Below are positions 21,268 to 33,290 of a DNA stretch of 64,000 nt, piece by piece (the first letter of the stretch is position 1; the number at the start of each line of letters is the position of its first letter). The notes below the pieces were generated by a model. That model worked only from the letters and a program-made list of their open reading frames with translations. It was not told the DNA's origin and did not search any database. Location of the stretch: NCBI RefSeq assembly GCF_036588685.1, contig NC_086375.1, positions 41,447,270 through 41,511,269 on the forward strand, given 5' to 3'. Position numbers and translations under genes: made by a program. This DNA comes from Mytilus trossulus (Eukaryota; Mollusca; Bivalvia; Mytilida; Mytilidae).

Positions 21268-22626
21268 AACAAGAGGCTCTCAAGAGCCTGAATCGCTCAC
21301 CTTAATTCTTTTGGTTAAATCTCTCATCAATTTATTTAAATGTTTTTTTTGGATCGTCCTATTTTCTTCAAAAGCAAAAAAAAATCATTTTCTCCTATGT
21401 TCTATTTTAGCCATAGGAGCTATATTTCTTGACATACAAGGAAATAAAATATAAAATTTATACTAGATACTCTGAAACTCATTTAGCCTAAGTTTGGCTG
21501 AAATTGATACAGCAGTTTCAAAGGAGAAGATTTTTAAAAATAAGTCAACACGATGAACAAATTGTGAAAAGTCTTTAAAGGGCAATAACTCCTGAAGGGG
21601 TCAATTGACAATTTTGGTCAAATAGACTTATTTGTAGATCTTACTTTGCTGAACATTATTGCTGTTTACAGTTTATCTCTATCTATAATAATATTCAAGA
21701 TAATAACCAAAAACAGCAAAATTTTCTTAAAATTATCAATTCAGGGGCAGCAACCCAACAACATGTTGTCTGATTCATCTGAAAATTTCAGGGCAGATAG
21801 ATCTTGACCTGATAAACAATATTACCCCATGTCAGATTTGCTCTAAATGCTTTGGTTTTTGAGTTATAAGCCAAAAACTGCATTTGACCCCTATGTTCTA
21901 TTTTTAGCAATGGCGACCATATTTGTTGATAGATCAAAACTTCGGATACAATTTATAAACTAGATACCCTAAGGAATATTCAGTTAAAGTTTGGAAGTAT
22001 TTGGCCCAGTAGTTTCAGAGGAGAAGATTTTTGTAAAAGATTACTAAGATTTACGAAAAATTGTTAAAAATTGACTAAAAAGGGCAATAACTCCTAAAGG
22101 GGTCAACTTACCATTTCGGTCATTTGACTTATTTGTAAATCTTACTTTGCTGAACATTATTGCTGTTTACAGTTTATCTCTATCTATAATAATATTCAAG
22201 ATAATAACCAAAAACAGCAAAATTTCCTTAAAATTATCAATTCAGGGGCAGCAACCCAACAACAGGTTGTCTGATTCATCTGAAAATTTCAGGGCAGATA
22301 GATCTTGACCTGATAAACAATATTACCCGATGTCAGATTTGCTTTAAATGCTTTGGTTTTTTTAGTTATAAGCCAAAAACTGCATTTGACCCCTATGTTC
22401 TATTTTTAGCAATGGCGACCATGTTTGTTGATAGATCAAAACTTCGGATACAATTTATAAACTAGATACCCTAAGGAACATTCAGTTAAAGTTTGGAAGT
22501 ATTTGGCCCAGTAGTTTCAGAGGAGAAGATTCTTGAAATAGTTTACGACGACGACAGACGACGGACGACGACGGGCGCCAAGTGATGGCATAAGCTCACT
22601 TGGCCCTTCGGGTCAGGTGAGCTAAA
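21268..22626 (+). repeat. 'ctctcaagagcctgaatcgc' bivalve repeat with two internal 0.5-kb units
   Basis: Opens with aagaggctctcaagagcctg and closes with cttcgggtcaggtgagcta. Two tandem units (about 21590-22080 and 22081-22550) share ttactttgctgaacattatt, gggcagcaacccaacaac and tagatcttgacctgataaac almost unchanged. A gacgacggacgacgacggg stretch precedes the end. Non-coding. Confidence 0.7.
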
Positions 22627-22802
22627 AATAATGACTCTCCAGGTGACATCCAAAATGACACTTTGTTTACTTTCTCTCAACCAGTTTCCACAATCTGACT
22701 GAGATAGACAATCCATAAAAAGGCTGCTTCAATACGAAAGTCTGTAGCTGACTGAGTCCTTGAAGCCCCCAGTTGTCAAGAAGTATTAAATACTATTATA
22801 TC

Positions 22803-23262
22803 AATCTTGTCTCCACAAGTTAACGATACATTAGCGGCAATAATGGAAGAAGTTAAAAAATATTTTGCCGCAGAAACTCAACCACTATCACAGAGATTAG
22901 AGAGTAAGTCTAGTTTAGTTGAAACACAAAAGCAACAAATAATTAAGCAATTTATATAACTTTCATCATTACAACGCAACACCCAAGACCAGATCACTTT
23001 AAACAAAGAACGTGAAAAATAAATCAACTTCCTCTACAATAGGGTCGCTCTACTTGAAAACAAACTTGAAATTCAGGAACAGTACTCTGGAAGAACAAGC
23101 CTGCGTTGCTACAATGTTCCTTTCCCACAGACAGAATAAATTGAGAAAAAAATCGTTCATCCAGTCGATACTGACAGCATCATTCTATATATCTTCAATA
23201 ACAAATTCGGATTCAAAATTGGGTTTCGAGACATTGGAAAATCCCATGTCATCGGTAAGCTA
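22803..23262 (+). pseudogene. Decayed ORF1-like relic of a non-LTR retrotransposon
   Basis: A coiled-coil-like frame starts at 22843 (MEEVKKYFAAETQPLSQRLE), hits a stop, then continues as NRVALLENKLEIQEQYSGRT and SLRCYNVPF in the next part. The ending, frames broken, resembles DIGKSHVIG. The 'LENKLEIQEQYSRR' pattern is characteristic of L1-like ORF1 proteins. Several stops and frameshifts make it non-functional. Assignment is by pattern memory only. Confidence 0.45.
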
Positions 23263-23289
23263 AATAGGTGGTACCTTTGATAACTAAGT

Positions 23290-23960
23290 GTTACACCACT
23301 GGGTCGATTCCAATGCTGGTTTAGTTGAAACATATTTATTTATAGTGGATTGGGATCTTTTGCAACTAATATTAATTCCTTTCCACTTTTCGGGTGCGAG
23401 TGCTACCTTGTAGCGGCATTAGAGTACTCTTTTTCGAAATCTACAAGGGTGTTTTTGACGTGCAAGAGATATGGCTATCTCTTAACACGGGTCACTCATT
23501 TATCGCCCCCTTCCGACGGACTATCATCGCAAATGGTGTCAAGGGAGAGCCGAAAATTGAGTTCCTGCAATTTTCATTCCTACCGGGAATCGAACCAGGA
23601 ACCTTTGTGTTAGTAGTCCCATGCACTAACCACTAGACCACGGCTCTCTATGCTGGTTGACGTTTCGTCCCCGAGGGAATCCCCAGCACACTAGTCAGCA
23701 CTTCGGTGAAGACATGAATATCAATTATTTTGTCATTTTATAAATTTCCTGAAATAAAACTTCGAATTTTTCAGAAACAAAACTAAATATTTTTTTCTAT
23801 CCCAGGAATAGATTGACTTCGCCGTATTTGGCACAATTTTTGAATTTGGAGTCCTTAATGCTCTTTAACTTTGTACTTGTTTGGCTCTATAACTATTTTG
23901 ATCTGAGCGTCAATGATGAGTCTTATTAAGAAGTCTGGCGTATTAAATTATAATCCTTGA
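23290..23960 (-). mobile_element. ACCACTGGGTCGATGCC-family element, reverse, interrupted by a SINE
   Basis: Begins accactgggtcgattccaat at 23297 and resumes after the SINE with acgtttcgtccccgagggaa through gcgtcaatgatgagtctt to about 23960. It is the same family as 12423-12773. The SINE therefore inserted later. Confidence 0.65.
23322..23649 (-). mobile_element. tRNA-derived SINE, minus strand, 9-bp target duplication
   Basis: On the minus strand the element starts agagagccgtggtctagtgg. It has a pol III A box (TGGTCTAGTGG, 23630-23640) and a B box (GGTTCGATTCC, 23586-23596) spaced as in a tRNA. ATGCTGGTT flanks it at 23313-23321 and 23650-23658. The 328-bp body extends beyond the tRNA head and ends AT-rich. 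It is not a working tRNA gene: the 3' half does not fold back into an acceptor stem and it is embedded in a longer unit. Confidence 0.75.
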
Positions 23961-24753
23961 TAACTATTAAAGAAACTGTCCGGTTTATTTCATACAGAAC
24001 AAGACAACAATTATTTTCCAATATAAAAGGCTCTAAAAGGTTATCTTAACGATACGTTTATTACAGAAAACCTAAACCCATTTTAAAACAAACCTCGTCA
24101 AACATTTAGCAACTCTAAAGTACAACAATAAAATCAACACCTAATGGACCATAGACGGTAGGGTCTTTATAAACGTGAATGCTGACAGCCAAAAGCGCAT
24201 TAAAAGGGCCCTCAATGATATATGTGTAAGATATCAAACAATTTGAAGATGCACAAACAAGGATAACTCTGACGGAAACTAGAGTACAAGGTTTCACTAT
24301 ATTTCAGATTAAGATATGTAATAAAGATTGACTTTTGCTTCTTTAAATTTATTTCTCTGCGATCATTTCATATGCGCTGAACAAAAAATAATAAAAGTTA
24401 TGTATATAATGTATCCGTCCCAAACGTAGAACTCATAATGTATGAAAAATCCGTATTTAACCAAAAGATCATATTCCAAAAAATTTAGTTCATTCAACCA
24501 TTCAACTTAATGCTAGTTATAGATAATGCATATTTTAAGGTTTTTCTTGTCGTAGAACACCCCGAGGTGTCTTACCGATCATTAAAAGGTGATTCTGCTC
24601 AAATTATTTTGGTTATAACCACGCCTAACATTTAATTTATAATGTATATGCAAATAAGGTGAAAATAATTCACCAAAATAAAACTCACTAATTAAGATAT
24701 AAAAATGTGTTATCATTGTCCAGTTATATTAAAAGAAAATCCGCATTACGACC
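23961..24753. other. Intergenic, nothing recognised
   Basis: No gene or named repeat seen. The last part (24600-24753) directly precedes the recombinase reading frame and may hold its promoter, with A/T-rich aagatataaaaatgtg at 24693-24708. Confidence 0.35.
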
Positions 24754-25697
24754 ATGGATGATATAGATTTGTTAGAGTGTGACCCGATTTTTCTTACGCA
24801 AAGTTCGTATTCACAATTAAGTGAAGAAAAAGAAACTGACATTCTAAGTTATTTTGATTTAAAACCAAATGACAATGATTTGGAAATTACCCGTCATAAG
24901 TTTAGACACGGTCAACCAGAGACAGTTAAATCCCTTCAAAACAAGATAGAGGAATCGGTGCCGAAAAATTCAGTCACAAAATATAAATGGGGTTACAATG
25001 CTTTCAATAGTTGGCAAGCCGAGCGCAGTTTACGTCCGATATCAGATAATTTAGGAATTCCTCCGAATTGTTTGCAAAAGGATTTGGTACACATGGACGA
25101 AACAGAACTGTCCACTTCATTACAATATTTCATAGCAGAGGCCAAAAAAAAAGACGGAGGTACATATCCGTCCAATAGTATTTATGACCTGTTTTCCTCA
25201 ATACAGGGATATATTCGCCATCAGAAATCGTCAAGTATTAATTTCTTCACGAATCCCGAATTTCTTAGGGCTAGACAAGTGTTAGATGCTGTCAAGAAAG
25301 AAAGGGCAACTGAAGGTCTCGGTGCAAATACGCGCAAGCAGGCTGATGTGATATCGGTAGATGAAGAAACGTCATTTTATGATAAGGGTATCCCTAGCGT
25401 GGATAATTCCCAACAACTTCTAGACACATTGCTTTATCTATGTGGTTTACATTTTGCATTAAGGGGAGGCACTGAACACCGACGGCTCAGACTTAATTCC
25501 AATCCGCAAATAACTGGCCCGTTTCAAGATAAGGATGCTTAATTAAGATAACTGTTGTACAAAGAGGATGTTATAAAAGCTAACGCGGGTGGCCTAAAGC
25601 ACAGAAAAGTTGTTCCAAAATGTGTCCCAGCATTTGAAAACCCAGAAAAAAGAAATAAAGGTATTGTTACAGTATTTGAAAAGTACAAGTCACTTTG
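24754..25697 (+). CDS. Recombinase exon 1 (N-terminal domain, first catalytic Arg; two stops)
   Basis: Open for 262 codons from ATG, then TAA, two codons and a second TAA within 12 nt. The following frame, LLYKEDVIKANAGG, rejoins the family pattern. A small insertion or local mutation at gcttaattaagataa is the likely cause. Confidence 0.75.
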
Positions 25698-26471
25698 GTA
25701 AGTAGCTTATTATTTATTAATAACTCTATAAAAAAAAATTGGGGCGGTTATTTAACGCGTTAATGCTTTTTATCATTTACAAAAAAAAACGACAAATGGT
25801 TTTCCTTGTACGTTAAAATGAAGATAAAGAGGGGAGAAGATACCAGAAGACGATTCAAACTCATAGACAAAAAAATGGCAACGCAAGTGGTATTTCCACC
25901 CCCTTATTTAAAAGCCGTCTCTGTACCGATTTCCTTATACAGGTTTCATTAAATTTTCCAATACGAATCCACCGGATTTCATATTGATTTATTTAATATT
26001 TCTTCTCATCGGGCTTCAATGAATATGATAAAATCTGAAATATTTGTTGATCTTATCTAACATAATTTCCTTTTATAGCTTATTTCCTAATTTCCCGATT
26101 TTGTTTTTTGTCCATGGATTTATGAGTTTTGAACAGCGGTATACTACTGTTGCCTTTATTCATGTAGGGTAATACTTTGGTAAGCTTGTTTGTCCTGTTA
26201 CATATATTGACAATTGTAGTTGGGATAAATTTTAATCAAATTTAAATATATGCTTATTTAATAATACTATATCGATTACAGATGTCAATCTTAAATACAA
26301 TACAATGCTTCAGCTTACATTTATACAAACAAATTAGGTAAGCCAGCCAAAGTGTTACTCCACAAGCAATAAGAAATTAGCTGTAATTTACCTATTATTA
26401 AAATCATCTTTACATTATTAAATTATTTGTATTTGAAGTGAAATTTTATTTAAGGTTTTCTTCTATTTCAG

Positions 26472-26704
26472 TTCAGCTAATGGAGGAAAGGATTGTTTCT
26501 ACCTAACACCTTTAAAACATATCAAAGATGGACAATGGTATAGCAACAATCCTATTGGACACAACACTTTACAAGGCACTGTGAAAGGGTTGTGCACAAG
26601 TATTGGGCTGACAGGAAAGCGCACAAACCATAGCCTCCGAGCATCTGCAACAACACGCCTTTATAATGCTGGCATAGAAGAACAATGTGTTGCCGAAACA
26701 ACAG
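26472..26704 (+). CDS. Recombinase exon 2 (HxxR box)
   Basis: Encodes KDCFYLTPLKHIKDGQWY, then NPIGHNTLQGTVKGLCTS and KRTNHSLRASATTRLYNAG. The ending EEQCVAETTG joins to the next exon as ETTG-HRS. No stops. Confidence 0.8.
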
Positions 26705-26708
26705 GTAA

Positions 26709-26935
26709 TATAAAAGAGGGACGAAAGACACCAAAGGGACAGTCAAACTCGTAAATCTAAAACAAACTGACAACGCCATGGCTAAAAATGAAAAAGACAA
26801 ACAGAAAAACAATAGTACACATGACACAACATAGAAAACTAAAGAATAAACAACACGAACCCCACCAAAAACTAGGGGTGATCTCAGGTGCTCCGGAAGG
26901 GTAAGCAGATCCTGCTCCACATGCAGCACCCGTAA
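26709..26935. repeat. Dispersed repeat in recombinase intron 2
   Basis: agagggacgaaagacaccaa through actaggggtgatctcagg to cggaagggtaagcagatcct. The same element lies in gene II intron 24 at 52606-52816 and a reverse fragment near 19305. Confidence 0.65.
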
Positions 26936-27379
26936 TATAACAGTAGAATGATACATTATATTTTCTAGTCTTTTCTTTTCAATATTCTTATTTATCCAAC
27001 ACAAAATGGAATAAAAAAAACAACACGAAGGTATTCCTTGTCTGCGTGATATTACCCAATATCTGTTCTTTTCCCCAGGTATTTTCAATTGCTTTAATAG
27101 AAAACTAATGATTGTAAGAAAAATGTATAATTATGTTAGTACAGAGACTTCAGCAAACTTATTATCAAGATAAAGGATTGTATCTGTCACGACCACGATA
27201 TTTCGAGTAATCAGATTTACCCTTACTCGTCCGATGGTATGTTTGTCTGTCATGCTTGAGTATTTCTCTAAATTTTGAATATTATTTCATTCGGTTTTAT
27301 TTCTTGTATTGTGATGTTGAATATGCAGTTAAAAAAAGTGTTTACTTAAACCCAAAAATAATTAAGCTTTGTATTGCAG

Positions 27380-27603
27380 GTCATCGTAGTAATGCAGTTA
27401 GAGTATACAAAAGAACTTCTGCTGATCAACAAATAGAGGCATCGAATATTTTATATGGATTAAGACCGTCAGACAAAAGAAAGAAGGCAAAACCATCAGC
27501 AGCTGCGGGTGCACCAGTTAGTAGTGCTTTGGTTGAATATTCAACGGATGAAAGTGACAAGAAATCTGTGACATGCAACTTTTCTTTCAACTTTTCGTTA
27601 TGA
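27380..27603 (+). CDS. Recombinase exon 3 (catalytic His and Tyr, C-tail)
   Basis: Encodes HRSNAVRVYKRTSADQQIEA, then a basic Ala/Ser tail, and stops with TGA at 27601-27603. Upstream in-frame codons back to 27256 are intron read-through. Confidence 0.78.
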
Positions 27604-28580
27604 TCAATTTATGTAAAATAAAATGAATTAAATCTGTTAACAACCAGTTTAAGTAGTTTTTTCAATCAGGATAATATAATGACCTGCCACAGGTTATTAT
27701 TTTATGCCTTGGAGCACATTGTATTGAAAAATGGTATCGTCCGGGTTAATTCTGAAAAAGAATGACCCATCGTTCTGAAAGAAAATAACTCCATATAGGT
27801 ATATAAAAGTAAATTAAAGCCTCGTTTTTAAATGGTTTCTTTTTATTCCTACTGCTTAAAAATACTGAGGTAAAGTGTCATTTAAAAAACCCAGAAGCTA
27901 CATATAGAACTGTTAGCCTAATAGCATCCATGCTGACCTAATATGTTCGTATGTTTTCGACACCTAGGTTTCGTCTCTTTTTCTCGTAAACTACTTGAGA
28001 AGTTTTCTCACTACAATCTCATACTAGTTTTTATTGAGTTTATTTTGGGTGAAAGAAAAAAAAAACCAAAAGTGTCCTACACTGCTTTTGAATTTCATGA
28101 CGGTATTTCATGTTTACAGTTGTATGTTGATTTTTTTGTTTATATATATAATGCTTATAAGGTGTATCTTAATGTAAGAACAATTTTGTTAATTGTATGA
28201 CCTGAAGGAATTATATGTTTAGCTATTTTATAAAAAGTGTAAAAAAGAATACCGCGTTTATACTTATGGAACTGAAAATAACACAGAAGTGATATGTATC
28301 GTATTTGAACCACATCTCGATCGAACATTTCCATTTGCCATACATGTTTTAATGTACCTATGAGTTCATACTCTAATCAGTTATGCCAAACGTGTCACGA
28401 ACAGATAACTGTGGGTAAGCTTGAATATTTTGCCATTTTTTAAACCGTTATACTTTGCCTTGAGATTCACGAATCAATTAACGCAGATCAAATTCGCCTA
28501 TTATTACTAATAAATTGTATTTCTAATGTCCAAAAATGTCCCAGTTTAAATCCTTATAAAGAGAAATATGGCTATATGAA
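27604..28580. other. Intergenic, nothing recognised
   Basis: AT-rich, with short unsupported frames only. Possible poly(A) signal of the recombinase, aataaa, at 27618-27623. Confidence 0.35.
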
Positions 28581-29215
28581 AAGGGCTGATTAATCAAAAT
28601 TTGCTTAGAAATTAAACGAAATAGACTGAAAAACCATGCTTCTGGACAGTAAAAACACTAATGAAATATGTGAATAGTTTATCATAGAATTTTTTAAAAC
28701 AGCTAAACATTGCATTCATATTAAACTAGTAAAAAAAAGATACTGAATTCCAAGGAAAATTCAAATTGGAAAGTCAATAATCAAATGGCAAAATCGAATC
28801 ATAAACACATCAAACGAACGAACAACGACTGTCATATTCCTGACTTGATACAGACATTTTCAAATGTAGAAAATGGTGGATTGAATATGGTTTTCTAGCG
28901 CAAACCTCTCACTTGTTTGATAGTCGCACCAAGTTCCATTGTATATACAATGGCGCGTGAACAAAACAGTCAATATTTGTAAAATGTCAAAATATGGGGT
29001 ACAGTTATCATCACTGTGTCACAATATAAATAAGAAAAAAAAATTAACATAGAAGCACAAAAAGCATCTTTCAAATTTAGCAACTACATTCGTTGGTTAC
29101 TTACACATGTATTTTAAATCAACCTATAAAGATCGAAATATTTAAAGTCCCGTGATTGCATTCACACTAGTAGAGTCGCGTGACAGATATTAGAATGTTA
29201 ACACCACGGCTTATA
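28581..29215. repeat. Dispersed repeat ('tgtcatattcctgacttg' family)
   Basis: aatggcaaaatcgaatcata through tgtcatattcctgacttgat and gaaaatggtggattgaat. The same family is at 30600-30970 and, in fragments, at 34205-34330 (reverse), 38200-38340, 50515-50570 and 57000-57150. Confidence 0.55.
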
Positions 29216-30002
29216 TTTAACATAATTTTGTCGTTCGAAGTATTTTCAAAATTATAATTTCACATCAGGAATGGGGGTATACAGGGTTGATCAGGTAAAT
29301 CAAAAGTTTGTTAGAACTGATTTCAGAAAAAGATCGAGATTTAAAATATTCCAGGATTTCTTTAGAATTGTAATAGAACAATAACATAATTGCGGGATAT
29401 TTAAAAGTACAGAACCACGTCATATGTACCAAATAAACACAAAAAGTCGCACGGGACGGGATGTATAAGTACCGAGCCACGTCAAATGGATATCACAGAA
29501 GACAGACCAAACAACAAGAGTAATAACTGCACGACATAATAACAAACACTGATTCAATAATGACATAAGGCGTGAAATTCGAATTCGTGACAGATTAAGA
29601 AAAGGCGACCTAATATTAGTGTGACAATAATATTATGAAGTACAAAAACAGACTGGAAATAAGGTAAATAATTTGGAAAACATCACCAAAGAAAATTTTG
29701 AAACAAACATAATTGTACTTAATGAATGACTGTAAAACTTTATTTGTCTATTCGAAAAACATACAAATTGTGGTACACACTTTTAATTGAATAACCCGCT
29801 AAGCGGATTATTCAGTGTGCATCCCATTTAAAAAAAATGTTATTTGACAAAATATTACAATAATTCCTCAAGTACAATTATTAACATGCTAATACATTAA
29901 TTTATGAGTATCTATCAGGATTTCTCCCTAAAAGTGTCCATCAACTCTTAGAAATATATAATTGCATATTAAACTCCTTGGAAAATAGAAATAAATTGTT
30001 TT

Positions 30003-30310
30003 GTATTCTGTGAATTCTCGAAAGCTTTCGACAAAGATTGGCACGGGGACATTATATTTTAAATGAAAGCTAATGGTATTGACGGAAACTTATTGAACTG
30101 GTTTTTAAGATAATCGGCACACACGATAGAAAAAAGAGATTAGTATTGCATAACTCGTCTCCTTCATATTGTAGCGTTTCAGCTGGTGTTCCCCAGGGAT
30201 CAATTCTGGGCCGTCTTCCCTTTGTCTTATATTTTAATATTAATAATTGCTGATAAGCTTACATCACTGTGTCGGATATTTACTGACGACACATCATTCA
30301 GTTATTCTGG
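30003..30310 (+). pseudogene. Non-LTR retrotransposon reverse-transcriptase fragment
   Basis: Across three frames one reads VFCEFSKAFDKDWH (palm motif A), SVSAGVPQGSILG (motif B) and ADKLTSLCRIFTDDTSFSYS, where the catalytic FADD is changed to FTDD. In-frame stops and frameshifts make it dead. The order and motifs are those of LINE reverse transcriptases. Confidence 0.8.
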
Positions 30311-31124
30311 TAACTATGGAGAATAGATTTTTTACATGACGAAATTCCTGTCATTGGCAGGACTATGACAGTTGCTTTCCATACGTTATAGATATGTTTC
30401 GGCTTTAGATTTTGCCATTTTAAAGGACTTTCTGTTTTTAATTCTCCTTGGAGATTATTTTTTTGTTATTTAACTTTTTGGTGATAGTGCAAATAAATTA
30501 TATATTTTAAAAACTTTCTAATTGAATTATGAAGAGTTTTAATTTTGTTTTAAAATTTGACATGTTTTTTGCAAAAAAAATAAAAACACATAAATACTAA
30601 ACTCCGAGGTAAATTCAAAAAGGAAAATCAAAAGGCAAAATCCAAAGTCCAAACACATCAAACGAATGGATAACAACTGTCATATTCCTGACTTGGTACA
30701 GACATTTTCTATTGTAGAAAATGGGGGATTGAACCTGGTTTTATAGCTAGCTAAACCTCTCATTTGTATGACAGTCGCGTCAAATTCCATTACATTGTCA
30801 ACGATGTATGAACAAAACAAACATACTCAAAGAGTAAAAATGTCAAAAATAGGGGTACAGCAGTCAATATTGTGTTATCATCTTAATATCACTATGAAAA
30901 CAACAAATGAAACGAAGAAGCACAGAAGGGCATACATCAAATTTAACATACTCACTTTGCTTTTCTTATACGACTAAATTTATCTAAGTAAAACCTTCCC
31001 GTAAAGGATAGAAGGTTTTCAGTACTGGTGTAAAATTGCGCGTTTGAAATTCGCACAGGTAGACATAAAAATAATTTTGTCGTTCAAAGTATGACTGGAC
31101 ATACATACATGCAAAGTCACTTAA

Positions 31125-31717
31125 GGTTCATCACAACTTTTTGGCTAAAATGGCCGTATTTACACCCCAAATTTTACTCTGAGCACAGACTAACCTATAC
31201 ACCTGGAACAGTTTTGAGGGATGGCAGGAACTAGATATATAAATTTTAAATGCATTTTATGCTTCAGAAAATTATAAACTTTTCTAGATTTTGCTATCCA
31301 TCATGTTTTTTTCGTTCTTGCAGAAGGTGCAAAAATTAACTAAGTAGTGAAAACGATTGAGAAGCTCCCCTCATATAGTCAATGTTGTGAGTAGTATTGA
31401 TTTAAATGGACAATAGATGGACAATAGACACCTGTAGACAATAGGTGATTTAACAGGTTTAAACTGTGTAACTGAGTGGACCGTATCAAATGAAACTCGG
31501 GTGTTTGTTTATTTTGCTATCTTCTGCAGACTGGAAAAAAATGCACATCAAAATGCAGGTAAGTTTTTAATTTTCTGAAACGTAGACTTCATATAACTTT
31601 TATAAATCTAGTTCCTGCCATGCCTTAAAACTTTCCTGGATGTACCAGTTTGTCTGTACTTATAGTAATTTTTGAGGCGTAAACACGGCCATATTTTTCA
31701 ATTCCTTATGATGAACC
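31125..31717. mobile_element. TTAA-flanked MITE, copy 1 (593 bp)
   Basis: Ends ggttcatcacaac and ttatgatgaacc are inverted repeats, flanked by TTAA at 31121-31124 and 31718-31721. The interior has no open frame. Copy 2 is at 53258-53846. TTAA target sites point to piggyBac- or Kolobok-type transposases supplied elsewhere. Confidence 0.78.
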
Positions 31718-32040
31718 TTAAAGTAGTTATTACAAAAAACAGACTTAACATAAAATAATAATAATAAATAAAATAATTGTGAGGTTCAAAGTATGACGGG
31801 ATACAAAAGTACAGTTTCACGTCAAATGTATAACATAAAAAACAGACTTACATTTAACAGAAAAAGTAGTATAATTGAATAAAATAGTTTTGTCATTCAT
31901 AGTATGTCAAGATCCATAAGTAAAAGTAATATTAATAAATGAAATAATTTTGTCGTTCAAAGTATGATGTTTTACATAACCACAGAGTCACTTCAAAAGA
32001 ATATCTAAAAAAACTGACTTAACAGTACGAGTAATATTAA

Positions 32041-32949
32041 CCAAGACAAATAAAAGAATACTATAACACGTTATTAAGATGATATCCAACGTCAGTACGC
32101 AAAATATATACTTCAAGACCATCTTGTATTATTTGTGAAGTTAATACGGACAGGGACGTATATAGAGGTTTACAATCCTTGTTGCGATAAAAAAATATTT
32201 AGAGAATCATTGGAGAAACCACACTGTACACCTTAAAACTTTAAAAGTTGTTGATTGATTTTAATGAAATAAAGATTTTCTTTTAACTTTAATGATTCCT
32301 ACAGAGTTAATTTGATTAATAATGTTCATGTCCTTCATCATGTAATTTGAATTATTTAAGAAAGGAGGGTAATTATTTTTGGGGCATTATTCTACATTTT
32401 GGGTGAAAAACACAATAAAACGTAGATCAACTGTTCAGCTAAAAACTTAAAAAGTTCTAGATTGATTTTGATGAAATTTATTTTGTCTGAAGTCTTAATG
32501 TTTTTTACATGTACAGAAGAATTTTCATGGTTTTCAATAAGGTATACGATTAAATAAAACAATTTAAAAATGTATAGAAGATATGTTCAAATACGATTCT
32601 CTACATATTTTCCAAAAATTATGAGATTCCAATGCTTCTATTTAAGTCCTTGATACGGAATATTTATCAACAAGTTCTGGGTATCTTCCGATGAACTTTT
32701 TTTTTAGAAAAAGGACGAGACGTTCTTTGACAAACCCCTGGTTCATCAACTTTCTGCTCAGACACTGGGAAATGGGAGTTGAAGGAGGAAATAGTTTCAC
32801 ACGTAAATCATTTCAAATCTTTAAATACTACAAGTTCATAACTTTGGTAAGTCGTACGAGCTTTTGTTCAATCAAGCTTCACTAGGAATGCTGCTTTATA
32901 AACACACACATGATTGAGACACTATCTGTCGATCAAATTAATACACAGG
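32041..32949. other. Intergenic, nothing recognised
   Basis: Two loosely similar stretches (32220-32300 and 32420-32510, sharing attgattttratgaaat) hint at an old duplication. No gene seen. Confidence 0.35.
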
Positions 32950-33290
32950 TATCACAGACACTCGTCTCATAATTTCCCCACATATATATACCTTTATATA
33001 TAAACACAAGGTACTTAACTCGCAATTTAAGATAATAATGATTGACATCCTTGGGTAGGATTGCTACTGATGATTCCGACAACAAAAGTAGGCGTGTTAT
33101 ACACCATTGTGAAGTTAAATCAATTTAGATTTACGAAATAACAAGTTGTAGTGGGGTTGACAGCAGAGAAATCGGCATAAAAAGGAATTTTGTCACCGCC
33201 TGACATTTATTCTAAATTGCGAGTTAAGTACCTTGTGTTATATAAGGTTTATAGGATTTTTTTCTGAGACGAGTGCCTGTGACGGGTATC
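32950..33290. mobile_element. Short inverted-repeat element (about 340 bp)
   Basis: Left arm tcacagacactcgtctcat and acacaaggtacttaactcgc; right arm is the reverse complement (gcgagttaagtaccttgtgt and gagacgagtgcctgtga). Arms of about 80 bp enclose AT-rich non-coding DNA. Exact ends and target duplication are not clear. Confidence 0.65.

Larger units (their letters stand above)
24754..27603 (+). pseudogene. Crypton-type tyrosine recombinase (KIAA1958/ZMYM-like), three exons, two in-frame stops
   Basis: Exons 24754-25697, 26472-26704 and 27380-27603 join in one frame with gtaagt/ttcag and gtaata/ttgcag junctions. The start ATG at 24754 has a good context (accATGG). The N-terminal core-binding part reads KWGYNAFNSWQAE, as in KIAA1958/ZMYM-type recombinase domains. 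The catalytic part keeps the first Arg (ALRGGTEHRRL, about residue 237), the H-x-x-R box (NHSLRASATTRLYNAG), the second His (GHRS) and the nucleophile Tyr (VRVYKR). These enzymes exchange DNA through a 3'-phosphotyrosine link. Two TAA codons (25540-25542 and 25549-25551) break exon 1 in otherwise clean frame just before YKEDVIKANAGGLKHRK, so the enzyme is probably dead. The C-tail is Lys/Ala/Ser-rich. No terminal inverted repeats are seen, as expected for Cryptons. Confidence 0.8.
29216..32040. repeat. Degenerate tandem-like array ('aataattttgtcgttcaaagtatg') hosting several insertions
   Basis: Motifs related to ataattttgtcgttcaaagt followed by cacgtcaaatgtat and aacagactta recur at 29223, 29400-29480, 31068, 31775-31860, 31890 and 31940-32040. 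The array is interrupted by a retrotransposon relic (30003-30310), a dispersed repeat (30600-30970) and a TTAA element (31125-31717). Confidence 0.5.

Noticed and set aside
23586..23649. A tRNA gene on the minus strand
   Set aside because: A and B boxes are present, but they sit in a 328-bp unit with target duplication, which is a SINE.
26552..27088. 178-residue minus-strand open frame
   Set aside because: It crosses recombinase exon 2 and a dispersed repeat in the following intron on the opposite strand; it is a shadow.
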